Of a stretch of DNA of 64,000 bases, positions 50,545 through 62,915 are shown piece after piece. The notes beneath the pieces are model-generated. The model saw nothing but the letters and a program-made list of their open reading frames with translations, did no database searches and had not been told where the DNA came from. This stretch comes from Agrococcus sediminis. Its GTDB lineage: Bacteria > Actinomycetota > Actinomycetes > Actinomycetales > Microbacteriaceae. The DNA is taken from assembly GCF_007923295.1 (NCBI RefSeq), contig NZ_VOIR01000015.1, forward strand, positions 138,161 to 202,160. The letters run 5' to 3'. Each line of letters starts with the position of its first letter. Positions within the stretch are counted from its first letter, which is position 1. The position numbers were made by a program, and so were the translations under genes.

Positions 50545-50925
50545 ATGCGCCCCCGCACCGGGTGGGCCGTGCTGCTCGGCAGCGCCGTGCTCGAGGCCGT
50601 CTGGGCGACGGCGATGGGGGAGTCGGAGGGCTTCAGCCGACCGATCCCGACCCTGGTGTTCGCCGTCGCAGCGATCGCGAGCTTCATCGGCCTCGAGCGG
50701 GCCGTGCAGACGCTCCCGCTCGCGACCGGCTACGCCGTCTGGACGGGCGTCGGCGGCGCCCTCACCGTGCTCTGGGCGATCGCCACGGGCGCGCAGCCGT
50801 GGAGCCCGCTGACGCTCCTCTTCCTCGCCGGGATCCTGGTCGCGGTGGCGGGCCTCGCGCTCACCGAGCGCCCGCATGCTGCGCCCGCGTCCCCGGACCG
50901 GCCCGCCGCATCCGACCCCGCCTGA
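50545..50925 (+). CDS. SMR-family exporter subunit, partner
   Basis: 126 residues, four helices with Glu17 in GSAVLEAVWATAM and LATGYAVWTGVGGALTVLW in helix 3. A 20-residue Pro/Ala/Asp tail extends beyond helix 4. It starts one base after the first SMR stop. Paired SMR genes encode proteins that insert in opposite orientations and function as heterodimers; this arrangement fits. Confidence 0.88.
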   Translation: MRPRTGWAVLLGSAVLEAVWATAMGESEGFSRPIPTLVFAVAAIASFIGLERAVQTLPLATGYAVWTGVGGALTVLWAIATGAQPWSPLTLLFLAGILVAVAGLALTERPHAAPASPDRPAASDPA

Positions 50926-50950
50926 CCTGGCCCTCCGCGCCGCCTCGCCC

Positions 50951-51086
50951 TGAGTGGCGCTCCCGGCGATCGAGTGGCGCCCTGCAGCATCGAGTGGCGC
51001 TTCCCGGCATCGAGTGGCGCCTGCGGCGATCGAGTGGCGCCACTCGACCGCACAGCGCGCCACTCGATCGCGCAAGGCGCCACTCG
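50951..51086. repeat. 20-bp-phased array that switches orientation at a perfect palindrome
   Basis: The nonamer GAGTGGCGC starts at 50952, 50972, 50992, 51012 and 51032 (exactly 20 bases apart). Its reverse complement GCGCCACTC starts at 51037, 51057 and 51077, again 20 apart. The turning point is the perfect 18-base palindrome 51030-51047. Most copies extend to the 12-mer ATCGAGTGGCGC, separated by 8 variable bases. It fills the gap between the convergent SMR pair and cysE. See findings. Confidence 0.93.
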
Positions 51087-51139
51087 ATGGCGCGAGCCCG
51101 GCACGCGGCGCGCGGCCGCCGCGGCTCAGAGCGAGCGGC

Positions 51140-51694
51140 TCAGATCGAGTACTCGATCTGCGGCAGCTCGGCGGGCGACGTGCGCGCGACCGGCTTGGCG
51201 GGCACGCCCACGAGCGTCGTCCCGGAGGGCGCGTCGTGCAGCACGACGGCGTTCGCGCCGACCCGCACGTCGTCGCCGAGCGCGATCGGCCCGAGGATCT
51301 TGGCGCCGGCGCCCACGAGCACGCGGTGCCCGAGCGTCGGGTGCCGCTTCACGGCCGCGTTCGCCGTGCCGCCGAGCGTCACGCCGTGGTAGAGCATCAC
51401 GTCGTCGCCGACCTCGGCGGTCTCGCCGATCACGACGCCCATGCCGTGGTCGATGAAGAACCGCCGCCCGAGCCGCGCGCCCGGGTGGATCTCGACGCCC
51501 GTCATGAAGCGCGCGAACTGGCTGCCGGCGCGCGCGATCGAGCGCGCTCCGGCGTGCCAGAGGCGGTGGTTGACGCGGTGGGCCCACACGGCGTGGAGGG
51601 TCGAGTAGGTGAGCGCGATCGACAGCGCCCCGCGGGCGGCAGGATCGTGCCGCCGCGCGTTCTCGATGTCCTCGCGGACGTTGAGCAGGCCCAT
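51140..51694 (-). CDS. cysE: Serine O-acetyltransferase
   Basis: Makes O-acetylserine from serine and acetyl-CoA, the acceptor for sulfide in cysteine synthesis. 184 residues, the short EpsC-type. An N-terminal helical part precedes a left-handed beta helix of hexapeptide repeats (VEIHPGARLGRRFFIDHGMGVVIGETAEVGDDVMLYHGVTLGG, with the catalytic His/Asp region). It ends PQIEYSI, whose C-terminal Ile is what inserts into the CysK active site in cysteine synthase complexes. It follows cysK by 11 bases in the same operon. Confidence 0.94.
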   Translation of the reverse strand: MGLLNVREDIENARRHDPAARGALSIALTYSTLHAVWAHRVNHRLWHAGARSIARAGSQFARFMTGVEIHPGARLGRRFFIDHGMGVVIGETAEVGDDVMLYHGVTLGGTANAAVKRHPTLGHRVLVGAGAKILGPIALGDDVRVGANAVVLHDAPSGTTLVGVPAKPVARTSPAELPQIEYSI

Positions 51695-51705
51695 CCGTCC
51701 TCCGC

Positions 51706-52635
51706 TCAGGCCAGGTCGGCGTAGATCGGCATCGACAGGTAGCGCTCGCCGGTGTCGCAGACGATCGCGACGATCGTCTTGCCCGCCGACTCGGGGCGGC
51801 GCGCGATCTCGAGCGCGGCCCAGACGATCGCGCCCGACGAGATGCCCGCGAAGATGCCCTCCGTCGCGGCGAGCTCGCGGCCGACGCGCACGGCGTCGTC
51901 GAGCTCGACGTCGACGACCTCGTCGTAGACGCCGGTGTCGAGGATCTCGGGCACGAAGTTCGCGCCGAGGCCCTGGATCTTGTGCGGTCCGGCCTGGCCC
52001 TTCGTCAGCAGCGGCGAGTCGGCCGGCTCGACGGCGACGACGCGGATGTCGGGGTTCAGCTCCTTGAGGCGGCCGCCGGCGCCGGTGATGGTGCCGCCGG
52101 TGCCGATGCCCGCGATGAAGATGTCGACCTCGCCGTCGGTGTCGGCCCAGACCTCCTCGGCGGTGGTCTCGCGGTGCACGCGGATGTTCGCCTCGTTCTC
52201 GAACTGCCGGGCGAGGATGGCGCCGGGCGTCTCGGCGACGATCTGGCGGGCGCGCTCGACGGCGCCGCGCATGCCGTCGGGGCCGGGGGTGAGCACGAGC
52301 TCGGCGCCGTAGGCCTTGAGGATCGCGCGGCGCTCGACCGACATCGTCTCGGGCATCGAGAGGATTACGCGGTAGCCGCGGGCGGCGCCGACCATCGCGA
52401 GGGCGATGCCGGTATTGCCGCTCGTGCCCTCGACGATCGTGCCGCCGGGCTTCAGGGAGCCGTCGGCCTCGGCGGCGTCGATGATCGCGCGGCCGATGCG
52501 GTCCTTGACGGATGCGCCGGGGTTGAAGGACTCGAGCTTCACGAGCACGGTGGCGTCGGTGTCGTCGAGCCGCTGGAGGCGCACGAGGGGCGTGCCGCCG
52601 ATCGTGGCGGTGATGTCGTCGAAGATGCGCGCCAT
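51706..52635 (-). CDS. cysK: Cysteine synthase A (O-acetylserine sulfhydrylase)
   Basis: Joins sulfide to O-acetylserine to form cysteine. 309 residues, fold-type II PLP enzyme with Lys44 in NPGASVKDRIG, the substrate loop EGTSGNTGIALA and the PLP-phosphate loop GIGTGGTITGAG. First gene of the cysK-cysE operon. The ATG at 52635 has AAAGGAA ahead of it. A 13-base palindrome near the expected transcription start suggests a sulfur-responsive repressor. Confidence 0.95.
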   Translation of the reverse strand: MARIFDDITATIGGTPLVRLQRLDDTDATVLVKLESFNPGASVKDRIGRAIIDAAEADGSLKPGGTIVEGTSGNTGIALAMVGAARGYRVILSMPETMSVERRAILKAYGAELVLTPGPDGMRGAVERARQIVAETPGAILARQFENEANIRVHRETTAEEVWADTDGEVDIFIAGIGTGGTITGAGGRLKELNPDIRVVAVEPADSPLLTKGQAGPHKIQGLGANFVPEILDTGVYDEVVDVELDDAVRVGRELAATEGIFAGISSGAIVWAALEIARRPESAGKTIVAIVCDTGERYLSMPIYADLA

Positions 52636-52656
52636 GCGGATTCCTTTCATCGGGTG

Positions 52657-52677
52657 GAAGCAGTGCTTCTCACCATA
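52657..52677 (-). promoter_or_regulatory. cysK promoter region with palindrome GAAGCA-G-TGCTTC
   Basis: On the minus strand TATGGT (52677-52672) is a good -10 element. The perfect 6+1+6 palindrome at 52657-52669 covers the expected start site, a typical place for a repressor. The regulator is not identified. Confidence 0.5.
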
Positions 52678-52747
52678 CGGGACAGCACCCGAGCAAGCGC
52701 TCCGCGGCGGCTCCGCATTCCCGCAGGGCGCGGGCCCGTCGCGGCAC

Positions 52748-52753
52748 TACCGT
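52748..52753 (+). promoter_or_regulatory. Leaderless -10 hexamer TACCGT for prmC
   Basis: TACCGT lies at exactly -12 to -7 of the GTG at 52760. Confidence 0.5.
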
Positions 52754-52759
52754 GGTGCC

Positions 52760-53620
52760 GTGACGGAACCGACGGTCGGCGATGCGGTGCGGCAGGCGCG
52801 CACGCGGCTCTCGGCCGCGGGCATCGAGGGCCCGGACGCCGAGCTGCTCGCCGCGTGGGCCGCGGGCACCGGGCTCGGCGAGATCCGCGTCGACATGGCG
52901 ATGGGCCGCTCGTTCCCGGCGGATGCGCTGGCCCGCTTCGCGCACGGCGTCGCGCGCCGTGAGGCTCGCGAGCCCCTGCAGCGCATCACGGGCCTCGCGC
53001 CGTTCCGGCACGTCGACCTGCGGGTCGGGCCAGGCGTCTTCACCCCGCGGCCCGAGACCGAGCTGCTCGTCGACGTCGTGCTCGAGCACGTGCGCGGCAC
53101 GGTCTCGCCGCTCGTGCTCGACGTGGGCACCGGCACGGGCGCCGTCGCGATCGCGCTCGCGCGCGAGGCCGGAGCCCGGGTCGTCGCCGTCGAGCAGAGC
53201 CCCGCCGCCTACGTCTGGGCCCGCCGCAACATCGCCGAGCTCGCGCCCGGCACTGTGCTGCTCCACGCCGACGCGCGCGACGTCGCGGCACTCGCGGCCG
53301 TCGGGGTGCAGCCCGGCTCCCTCGACGCCCTCGTGTCGAACCCGCCCTACGTGCCGGCCGCATCCGTGCCCGCCGACCACGAGGTGCGGGCCTTCGATCC
53401 GCACGGCGCGCTCTACTCGGGCGCCGACGGGCTCGACCTCATCCGCGACCTCGCGCCGCTCGCGGCCGACCTCGTCGCCCCCGGCGGCATCGTCGCGGTC
53501 GAGCACGCCGAGCACCAGTCGGCCGCCGTGCGCGGCATGCTCGAGGACGCCGGGTTCACGGATGCGCGCACGCGGGTCGACCTGACGGGTCGCGACCGCG
53601 TCACCTCCGCCGTCCGCTGA
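52760..53620 (+). CDS. prmC: Peptide chain release factor N5-glutamine methyltransferase
   Basis: Methylates the GGQ glutamine of release factors using SAM. 286 residues: N-terminal helical domain, then a Rossmann methyltransferase domain with VLDVGTGTGAVAIALA and the catalytic NPPY at Asn194 (LVSNPPYVPA). GTG start with a leaderless-type promoter. Normally adjacent to prfA; here it has its own promoter because a block of about 6 kb intervenes. Confidence 0.95.
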   Translation: MTEPTVGDAVRQARTRLSAAGIEGPDAELLAAWAAGTGLGEIRVDMAMGRSFPADALARFAHGVARREAREPLQRITGLAPFRHVDLRVGPGVFTPRPETELLVDVVLEHVRGTVSPLVLDVGTGTGAVAIALAREAGARVVAVEQSPAAYVWARRNIAELAPGTVLLHADARDVAALAAVGVQPGSLDALVSNPPYVPAASVPADHEVRAFDPHGALYSGADGLDLIRDLAPLAADLVAPGGIVAVEHAEHQSAAVRGMLEDAGFTDARTRVDLTGRDRVTSAVR

Positions 53621-53649
53621 CGGCCCCGGCGGGCGCTCCCGGGCGGCAC

Positions 53650-53655
53650 TACGAT
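53650..53655 (+). promoter_or_regulatory. Leaderless -10 hexamer TACGAT
   Basis: TACGAT lies at exactly -12 to -7 of the GTG at 53662. Confidence 0.5.
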
Positions 53656-53661
53656 TGCGGG

Positions 53662-54333
53662 GTGGCCGCCACGATCTACGACTGCTCCGACCCCGCATCC
53701 CTGCTCGACGGGGTGCGCGCGGCGCGGACGGCGATCGCGGCCGGCCAGTGCATCGTGATGCCGACCGACACGGTCTACGGCATCGCCGCCGACGCGTTCT
53801 CGCACAGCGCCGTCGCGGGCCTGCTCGCGGCGAAGGGCAGGGACCGCGGCTTCCCGCCGCCCGTGCTCGTCGCCGACCGGCACATGGCCACCGCGCTCGC
53901 CGAGTCGGTGCCCGCCGCGATCGAGCCGCTGCTCGACGCGCACTGGCCGGGCCCCCTCACCGTCATCCTGCGCGCGCAGCCCTCGCTCACCTGGGACCTC
54001 GGCGACACCGGGGGCACCGTCGCGATCCGGGTGCCCGACCACCCGATCGCGATCGGCCTGCTGCGCGAGACGGGGCCGCTCGCGGTCTCGAGCGCCAACC
54101 TCCACGGCATGCCGGCGCCGACCGAGGCGGCAGCCGCCGCCGAGATGCTCGGCGACCGCGTCGCCGCGGTGCTCGACGCGGGCGCCGTCGGCGGCAGCGC
54201 GGCGCCGGGGGAGCAGAACGGCTCGACGATCCTCGACTGCTCCACCGAGGGCGTCGTGCGCATCGTGCGCCAGGGCGTGCTGCCGCGGGAGACCGTCGCC
54301 GTCGCGCTCGGCGAGCTGCTCGCCCCGGAGTGA
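53662..54333 (+). CDS. L-threonylcarbamoyladenylate synthase (Sua5/TsaC family)
   Basis: Forms threonylcarbamoyl-AMP from threonine, bicarbonate and ATP for the t6A modification of ANN-decoding tRNAs. 223 residues of the YrdC fold: VMPTDTVYGIAADA, AAKGRDRGFPPPVLV, HWPGPLTVIL, VAIRVPDHPIAIGLL and LAVSSANLHGMPAPT. It lacks the extra Sua5 C-terminal domain, so TsaC-like length plus a short tail. Standard position between prmC and wecA. Confidence 0.93.
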   Translation: MAATIYDCSDPASLLDGVRAARTAIAAGQCIVMPTDTVYGIAADAFSHSAVAGLLAAKGRDRGFPPPVLVADRHMATALAESVPAAIEPLLDAHWPGPLTVILRAQPSLTWDLGDTGGTVAIRVPDHPIAIGLLRETGPLAVSSANLHGMPAPTEAAAAAEMLGDRVAAVLDAGAVGGSAAPGEQNGSTILDCSTEGVVRIVRQGVLPRETVAVALGELLAPE

Positions 54334-54337
54334 CGCC

Positions 54338-55540
54338 GTGATCTTCCTGCTCATCACCGCGGTCGCGGCGGTCGTGACCTTCGTCGCGACGCGCGTGGTG
54401 CTGGCAGTGGCGCTCAAGCACGGCATCCACCCGCCCGTGCGCGACCGCGACGTGCACTCGCGGCCCACACCGCGCCTCGGCGGGGTGGCGATGTGCATCG
54501 GCGTGCTCGGCGCGTTCGGCGTCGCCGCCCTCATCCCCGAGCTCTCGGGCGTCTTCGCCGAGCCCGCCCGCATCTGGACGCTGCTGGCCGGCGCGGTGGC
54601 GATCTGCGGCATCGGCGTGCTCGACGACCTCGTCGACCTCGACTGGATGCTGAAGCTCGGCGCGCAGATCCTCGTCGCCACCGGCGTCGCGCTCTTCGGC
54701 GTGCAGATCGTGAGCCTCCCGATCGCCGGCATCACGGTGCCGTCGGCGACCACGGCGATCATGCTGACGGTGCTCATCATCGTGCTCGTGATGAACGCGC
54801 TGAACTTCATCGACGGGCTCGACGGCCTCGTCGCGGGCACCACGATCATCGGCTCGACGGCGTTCTTCGGCTACATCTTCATCATCAGCCAGAACCTCGG
54901 GCAGCAGAACGCCTACTTCTCGCTCGCGAGCCTCATCACGTCGATCATCGTCGGCGTGTGCCTCGGCTTCCTGCCGGTGAACTGGCATCCCGCGCGCATG
55001 TTCATGGGCGACGGCGGCGCGCTCATGCTGGGCCTCCTCACCGCCGCGAGCGCCATCGCCGTCACCGGGCAGATCGACATCGGCACGATGGGCGGGCGCA
55101 GCCAGATCCTGCCCGCGTTCATCCCGGTGCTGCTGCCGCTCGCGATCCTGCTGCTGCCGCTGACGGACTTCGTGCTCGCGGTCGTGCGGCGCCTCCTGAA
55201 CGGCTCGAGCCCCTTCGCCGCCGACCGCAAGCACCTCCACCACCGGCTGCTCGACATGGGGCACTCGCACCTCGGCGCGGTGCTCATCTTCTACGCGTGG
55301 ACGGCGGTCGTCTCGGTCGGCTGCCTCGTGTTCCTCATGCAGCCCTGGTGGGTGGCCGTCGGTATCATGGCGGTCGGGTTCATCGTGTGCGCCCTGCTGA
55401 CGGCGGCGCCCGTCAGCCGCAGGGTGTGGCGCACGTTCCTGCGCGTGCTGCGCGAGCGCCGTGCAGCTCGCAGGGGACTCGAGCCGACCACGATCGACGC
55501 CCGCGTCGAGACCAGCATCGACCAGGGGGAATCCCGGTGA
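54338..55540 (+). CDS. Undecaprenyl-phosphate sugar-1-phosphate transferase (WecA/TagO, MraY family)
   Basis: Transfers a sugar-1-phosphate, usually GlcNAc-1-P, from UDP-sugar to undecaprenyl phosphate, starting cell-wall glycopolymer synthesis. 400 residues with about eleven transmembrane helices. The catalytic Asp-rich motifs are LDDLVDLDW, NFIDGLDGLVAG and the cytoplasmic HLHHRLLDMG loop. A basic C-terminal tail follows. GTG start four bases after the sua5 stop; the stop overlaps the AtpI-like gene. Confidence 0.92.
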   Translation: MIFLLITAVAAVVTFVATRVVLAVALKHGIHPPVRDRDVHSRPTPRLGGVAMCIGVLGAFGVAALIPELSGVFAEPARIWTLLAGAVAICGIGVLDDLVDLDWMLKLGAQILVATGVALFGVQIVSLPIAGITVPSATTAIMLTVLIIVLVMNALNFIDGLDGLVAGTTIIGSTAFFGYIFIISQNLGQQNAYFSLASLITSIIVGVCLGFLPVNWHPARMFMGDGGALMLGLLTAASAIAVTGQIDIGTMGGRSQILPAFIPVLLPLAILLLPLTDFVLAVVRRLLNGSSPFAADRKHLHHRLLDMGHSHLGAVLIFYAWTAVVSVGCLVFLMQPWWVAVGIMAVGFIVCALLTAAPVSRRVWRTFLRVLRERRAARRGLEPTTIDARVETSIDQGESR

Positions 55541-55998
55541 CCACCAACCAGATCATGCAGCGCATCCTGCTGTGGGGCGGCATCCTCGCCGCCGCCGTGG
55601 CCGTCGTGGGCGGGATCGTCGGCTGGCTGCTCGCCGCCGGCGCCGGGGTCGCCTCGGCGCTCGTGGGCACCGCCCTCGCGATCGTCTTCTGCATGCTCAC
55701 CGCCGCGAGCATCCTGCTCGCCTTCAAGGTCTCGAAGGGCGCCATGATCTCGGGCGCCTTCTTCGGCATCGTGCTGGGCGGCTGGCTGCTGAAGTTCGTG
55801 CTGTTCATCGTGCTCGTGTTCGTGCTCGGCGACCAGGACTGGCTGCACCGCGGCGTCGCCTTCGGCGCGCTCGTGGCGGCGGTCATCGGCTCGCTCGTCA
55901 TCGACTGCGTGGTCATCATGACGAGCCGGCAGCCGACGATCGACAGCGACGCCGACGACGAGACGCAGGGCCGCCCCGCGTCCGGTGCGCGCGCCTGA
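55537..55998 (+). CDS. AtpI-like membrane protein ahead of the ATP synthase operon
   Basis: 153 residues with four transmembrane helices in two hairpins (ILAAAVAVVGGIVGWLLAAG; GVASALVGTALAIVFCMLTAASILL; ISGAFFGIVLGGWLLKFVLFIVLVFVL; GVAFGALVAAVIGSLVIDCVVIM) and a polar tail. Its position before atpB and its fold fit AtpI (ATP synthase protein I), which helps c-ring assembly. GTG start overlaps wecA by 4 bases. Confidence 0.78.
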   Translation: MTTNQIMQRILLWGGILAAAVAVVGGIVGWLLAAGAGVASALVGTALAIVFCMLTAASILLAFKVSKGAMISGAFFGIVLGGWLLKFVLFIVLVFVLGDQDWLHRGVAFGALVAAVIGSLVIDCVVIMTSRQPTIDSDADDETQGRPASGARA

Positions 55999-56038
55999 TG
56001 GAGGCCCCGGGAGTGTCGGTCGCAGCCGACCTCTCTGA

Positions 56039-56044
56039 TAGTGT
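56039..56044 (+). promoter_or_regulatory. Possible -10 element of the atp operon
   Basis: TAGTGT lies about 115 bases before atpB in the 160-base gap after the AtpI-like gene. No good -35. Low confidence. Confidence 0.3.
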
Positions 56045-56158
56045 CGTAGCCGTTCCCCCCACTGCCTCGCTCAGCTTCGAGCGTGTCCGCGCGAGGGGGA
56101 TCGACGACGTCGAACCGGCGCCAGGCGCCCTGAGGTTGAGGAAGAGACGCTGAACGCC

Positions 56159-57266
<1,108 letters not shown>

Positions 57267-57273
57267 GCCACTG

Positions 57274-57825
57274 ATGCTCACCACTCCTCTCTTCCTCGTG
57301 GAAGATGCGGGGGAAGCAACGCCGAACCCGCTCCTTCCAACCCCGTACGACATCATCTGGTCGGCGGTCATCTTCGTCGTCCTCCTGCTGATCTTCTGGA
57401 AGGTCGTCCTCCCGCGCATGCAGGCGCTGCTCGACGAGCGCGCCGCTGCCATCGAGGGCGGCATCAAGAAGGCCGAGGAGGCTCAGGCCGAGGCCGCTGC
57501 AGCGCTGGAGTCGTACAACACCCAGCTCGCTGAGGCTCGCGCCGAGGCCGGTCGCATCAAGGACCAGGCTCGCGCCGACGCCGCCAAGATCGAGGCCGAC
57601 CTCAAGGCTCGCGCCATCGACGAGGCCGAGCGCATCACCGTCCAGGCGCACCAGCGCATCGAGGCCGAGCGCCAGGCGGCGTTCAGCTCGCTGAAGACCG
57701 AGGTCGGCACGCTCGCCCTCGGCCTCTCCGAGAAGGTCGTCGGCGAGTCGATGGACGACGCGCGCTCCGCAGCGATCGTCGACCGCTTCCTGGCCGACCT
57801 CGAGCACGACACGGCGACCCGCTAG
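57274..57825 (+). CDS. atpF: ATP synthase F0 subunit b
   Basis: 183 residues: one N-terminal membrane helix ([27 protein letters not shown]) and a long cytoplasmic coiled coil rich in Ala/Glu/Lys (stator stalk). Its last base is the first base of the atpH GTG. Confidence 0.95.
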   Translation: MLTTPLFLVEDAGEATPNPLLPTPYDIIWSAVIFVVLLLIFWKVVLPRMQALLDERAAAIEGGIKKAEEAQAEAAAALESYNTQLAEARAEAGRIKDQARADAAKIEADLKARAIDEAERITVQAHQRIEAERQAAFSSLKTEVGTLALGLSEKVVGESMDDARSAAIVDRFLADLEHDTATR

Positions 57826-58607
57826 TGGGCAGCGCGACCAGCCAGGCGCGAGCCGGCATCGAGGGCGCTGTCAGCGCGCAGCCGCACGCGGGCATCGACG
57901 ACGCGCGCGACCTGTTCCGGGCGTCGCGCGCCATCGAGCGGAGCCCCCAGGTGCTCTCGTCGCTGGCCGACCCCGCCTCGACGCCCGACGCTCGCGCGGC
58001 CCTCGCGGCGCGCGTGCTCGGGCAGCTCGGAGCACCTGCGGTCGCGATCGTCGCGCACCTCGCGCGCCAGCGCTGGTCCGCTCCCGCCGACCTGCTCGCG
58101 GGCATCGACGACGCGGCCATCCGCATCGCCGTGCGCTCGTCGCAGGCCGACGTCGCCGGCGAGATCGCCTCGTTCGAGCGCACCGTCGCCTCCGACGCGC
58201 AGCTCGAGCTCGCGCTCGGCGGCCTGCTCGGCTCCGCCGACGCCAAGGCTGCGCTCGTCGAGCGGCTGCTCGGCGGCCGGGCGAGCGAGGCGGCCGCCTC
58301 GATCCTCGATCACCTCGTGCGCGCGCCCCGCGGCCGTCGCATCGGCCAGCGGCTGCGCAGCACCGCGAAGCAGGTGGCCGAGGCCTCCGGCAGCTCGCTC
58401 GCGACCGTCACGACGGCCCGCGAGATCCCCGCGGCGCAGCTCGACCGACTCCGCGTCGGCCTCGAGCGGCAGTACGGCCGCGCCCTGCAGCTCCAGCAGA
58501 TCGTCGACCCGGCCGTCCTCGGCGGCCTGCGCGTCGCGATCGGCGACGACGTCATCGACGGCACCGTCCGTTCCAAGTTCACCGACCTGCGCCTGAAGCT
58601 CGGCTAG
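57825..58607 (+). CDS. atpH: ATP synthase F1 subunit delta
   Basis: 260 residues, stator cap linking b to alpha. The helical N-terminus and the C-terminal [54 protein letters not shown] are typical. It is longer than E. coli delta (177) because of about 70 extra N-terminal residues, as in many actinobacteria. GTG start overlapping atpF. Confidence 0.93.
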   Translation: MGSATSQARAGIEGAVSAQPHAGIDDARDLFRASRAIERSPQVLSSLADPASTPDARAALAARVLGQLGAPAVAIVAHLARQRWSAPADLLAGIDDAAIRIAVRSSQADVAGEIASFERTVASDAQLELALGGLLGSADAKAALVERLLGGRASEAAASILDHLVRAPRGRRIGQRLRSTAKQVAEASGSSLATVTTAREIPAAQLDRLRVGLERQYGRALQLQQIVDPAVLGGLRVAIGDDVIDGTVRSKFTDLRLKLG

Positions 58608-58633
58608 GTCGACAGCCCACCAGAGGAAGACAC

Positions 58634-60268
<1,635 letters not shown>

Positions 60269-60291
60269 CGCGAGCTCGCTGAGGAGGCGGA

Positions 60292-61176
60292 ATGGGAGCC
60301 CAGCTCCGGGTCTACACGCAGAAGATCAAGTCTGCGCAGACGACCAAGAAGATCACGAAGGCGATGGAGCTCATCGCTGCATCGCGCATCCAGAAGGCGC
60401 TCGCACGCGTGCACGCGTCGACGCCGTACGCCAGGGCGCTGACGCGCGCCGTGAGCGCGGTCGCCACGTACTCCAACGAGGCGCACCCGCTCACGGTCGA
60501 GCGTCCGCAGCTGAAGCGCGCGGCGATCGTCGTGCTGACGAGCGACCGCGGCCTGGCCGGCGCGTTCAACTCGCAGATCATCCGCGAGGCGAGCGAGCTC
60601 CGGGTGAAGCTGGAGTCCGAGGGCAAGGAGGTCGACCACTACCTGGTCGGCAACAAGGCCGTCGGCTACTTCAAGTTCCGCAAGCGCGCGTCCATCCAGG
60701 CGTGGACGGGGCAGTCGGAGACGCCGAGCCCCGAGCTCGCGCAGGAGATCGCCGAGGCGGTGCTCGAGGCGTACGTCTCCGAGCAGGTCGATGAGATCCA
60801 CATCGTCTACAACCGCTTCGTCAGCATGATGACGCAGGAGCCCACCTCGGTGCGGCTGCTGCCGCTGGAGGTCGTCGAGGCCGAGAGCGCCGAGAGCGCG
60901 GAGCACTTCCCGCTGTACGAGTTCGAGCCCGAGCCCGCACAGGTGCTCGACGCGCTCCTGCCGGTGTACGTCGAGAGCCGCATCTTCAACGCCCTGCTGC
61001 AGTCGGCCGCCGCGAAGCAGGCGGCGACGCAGAAGGCCATGAAGTCGGCCTCCGACAACGCCGACAAGCTCATCACCGACTACACCCGCCTGCGCAACAA
61101 CGCGCGCCAGGCCGAGATCACGACGCAGATCTCCGAGATCGTGGGCGGCGCGGACGCCCTCGCCTCGGCGAAGTAG
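60292..61176 (+). CDS. atpG: ATP synthase F1 subunit gamma
   Basis: 294 residues, central rotor shaft. N-terminal coiled coil [36 protein letters not shown], central [15 protein letters not shown], and C-terminal [41 protein letters not shown]. The loop around residue 195-220 ([20 protein letters not shown]) is an actinobacterial-type insertion. Confidence 0.97.
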   Translation: MGAQLRVYTQKIKSAQTTKKITKAMELIAASRIQKALARVHASTPYARALTRAVSAVATYSNEAHPLTVERPQLKRAAIVVLTSDRGLAGAFNSQIIREASELRVKLESEGKEVDHYLVGNKAVGYFKFRKRASIQAWTGQSETPSPELAQEIAEAVLEAYVSEQVDEIHIVYNRFVSMMTQEPTSVRLLPLEVVEAESAESAEHFPLYEFEPEPAQVLDALLPVYVESRIFNALLQSAAAKQAATQKAMKSASDNADKLITDYTRLRNNARQAEITTQISEIVGGADALASAK

Positions 61177-62657
<1,481 letters not shown>

Positions 62658-62658
<1 letters not shown>

Positions 62659-62915
62659 TGGCTCTGACCGTCAGCATCGTGTCGGCCGCCTCCGAGGTGT
62701 GGTCGGGCGAGGCCTCGCAGGTCATCGCCCGCACCACCGAGGGCGAGATCGGCATCCTGACGGGCCACGAGCCGGTGCTGGCCGTGCTCGCCGAGGGTCA
62801 GGTGCGCGTCACCGACTCGACCGGCACGGTGCACAGCGTCGAGGCCGAGGACGGCTTCCTGTCGGTCGACCACGACCGCGTGGAGATCGTCGCCAGGAAC
62901 GCAAAGCTCGCGTGA
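62658..62915 (+). CDS. atpC: ATP synthase F1 subunit epsilon, short form
   Basis: 85 residues. Only the N-terminal beta sandwich is present (VSIVSAASEVWSGEASQVIARTTEGEIGILTGHEPVLAVLAEG); the protein ends at IVARNAKLA. The usual C-terminal pair of helices (about 45 residues), which inhibits ATP hydrolysis in other bacteria, is missing. The stop overlaps the yaaA GTG by 4 bases, so this is the true end, not a truncation of the read. Short epsilon subunits are known in related actinobacteria. Confidence 0.93.

Noticed and set aside
50951-51086. CRISPR array
   Set aside because: Repeats are 9-12 bases with 8-base gaps and change orientation halfway; no cas genes are near. Real CRISPR repeats and spacers are about three times longer.
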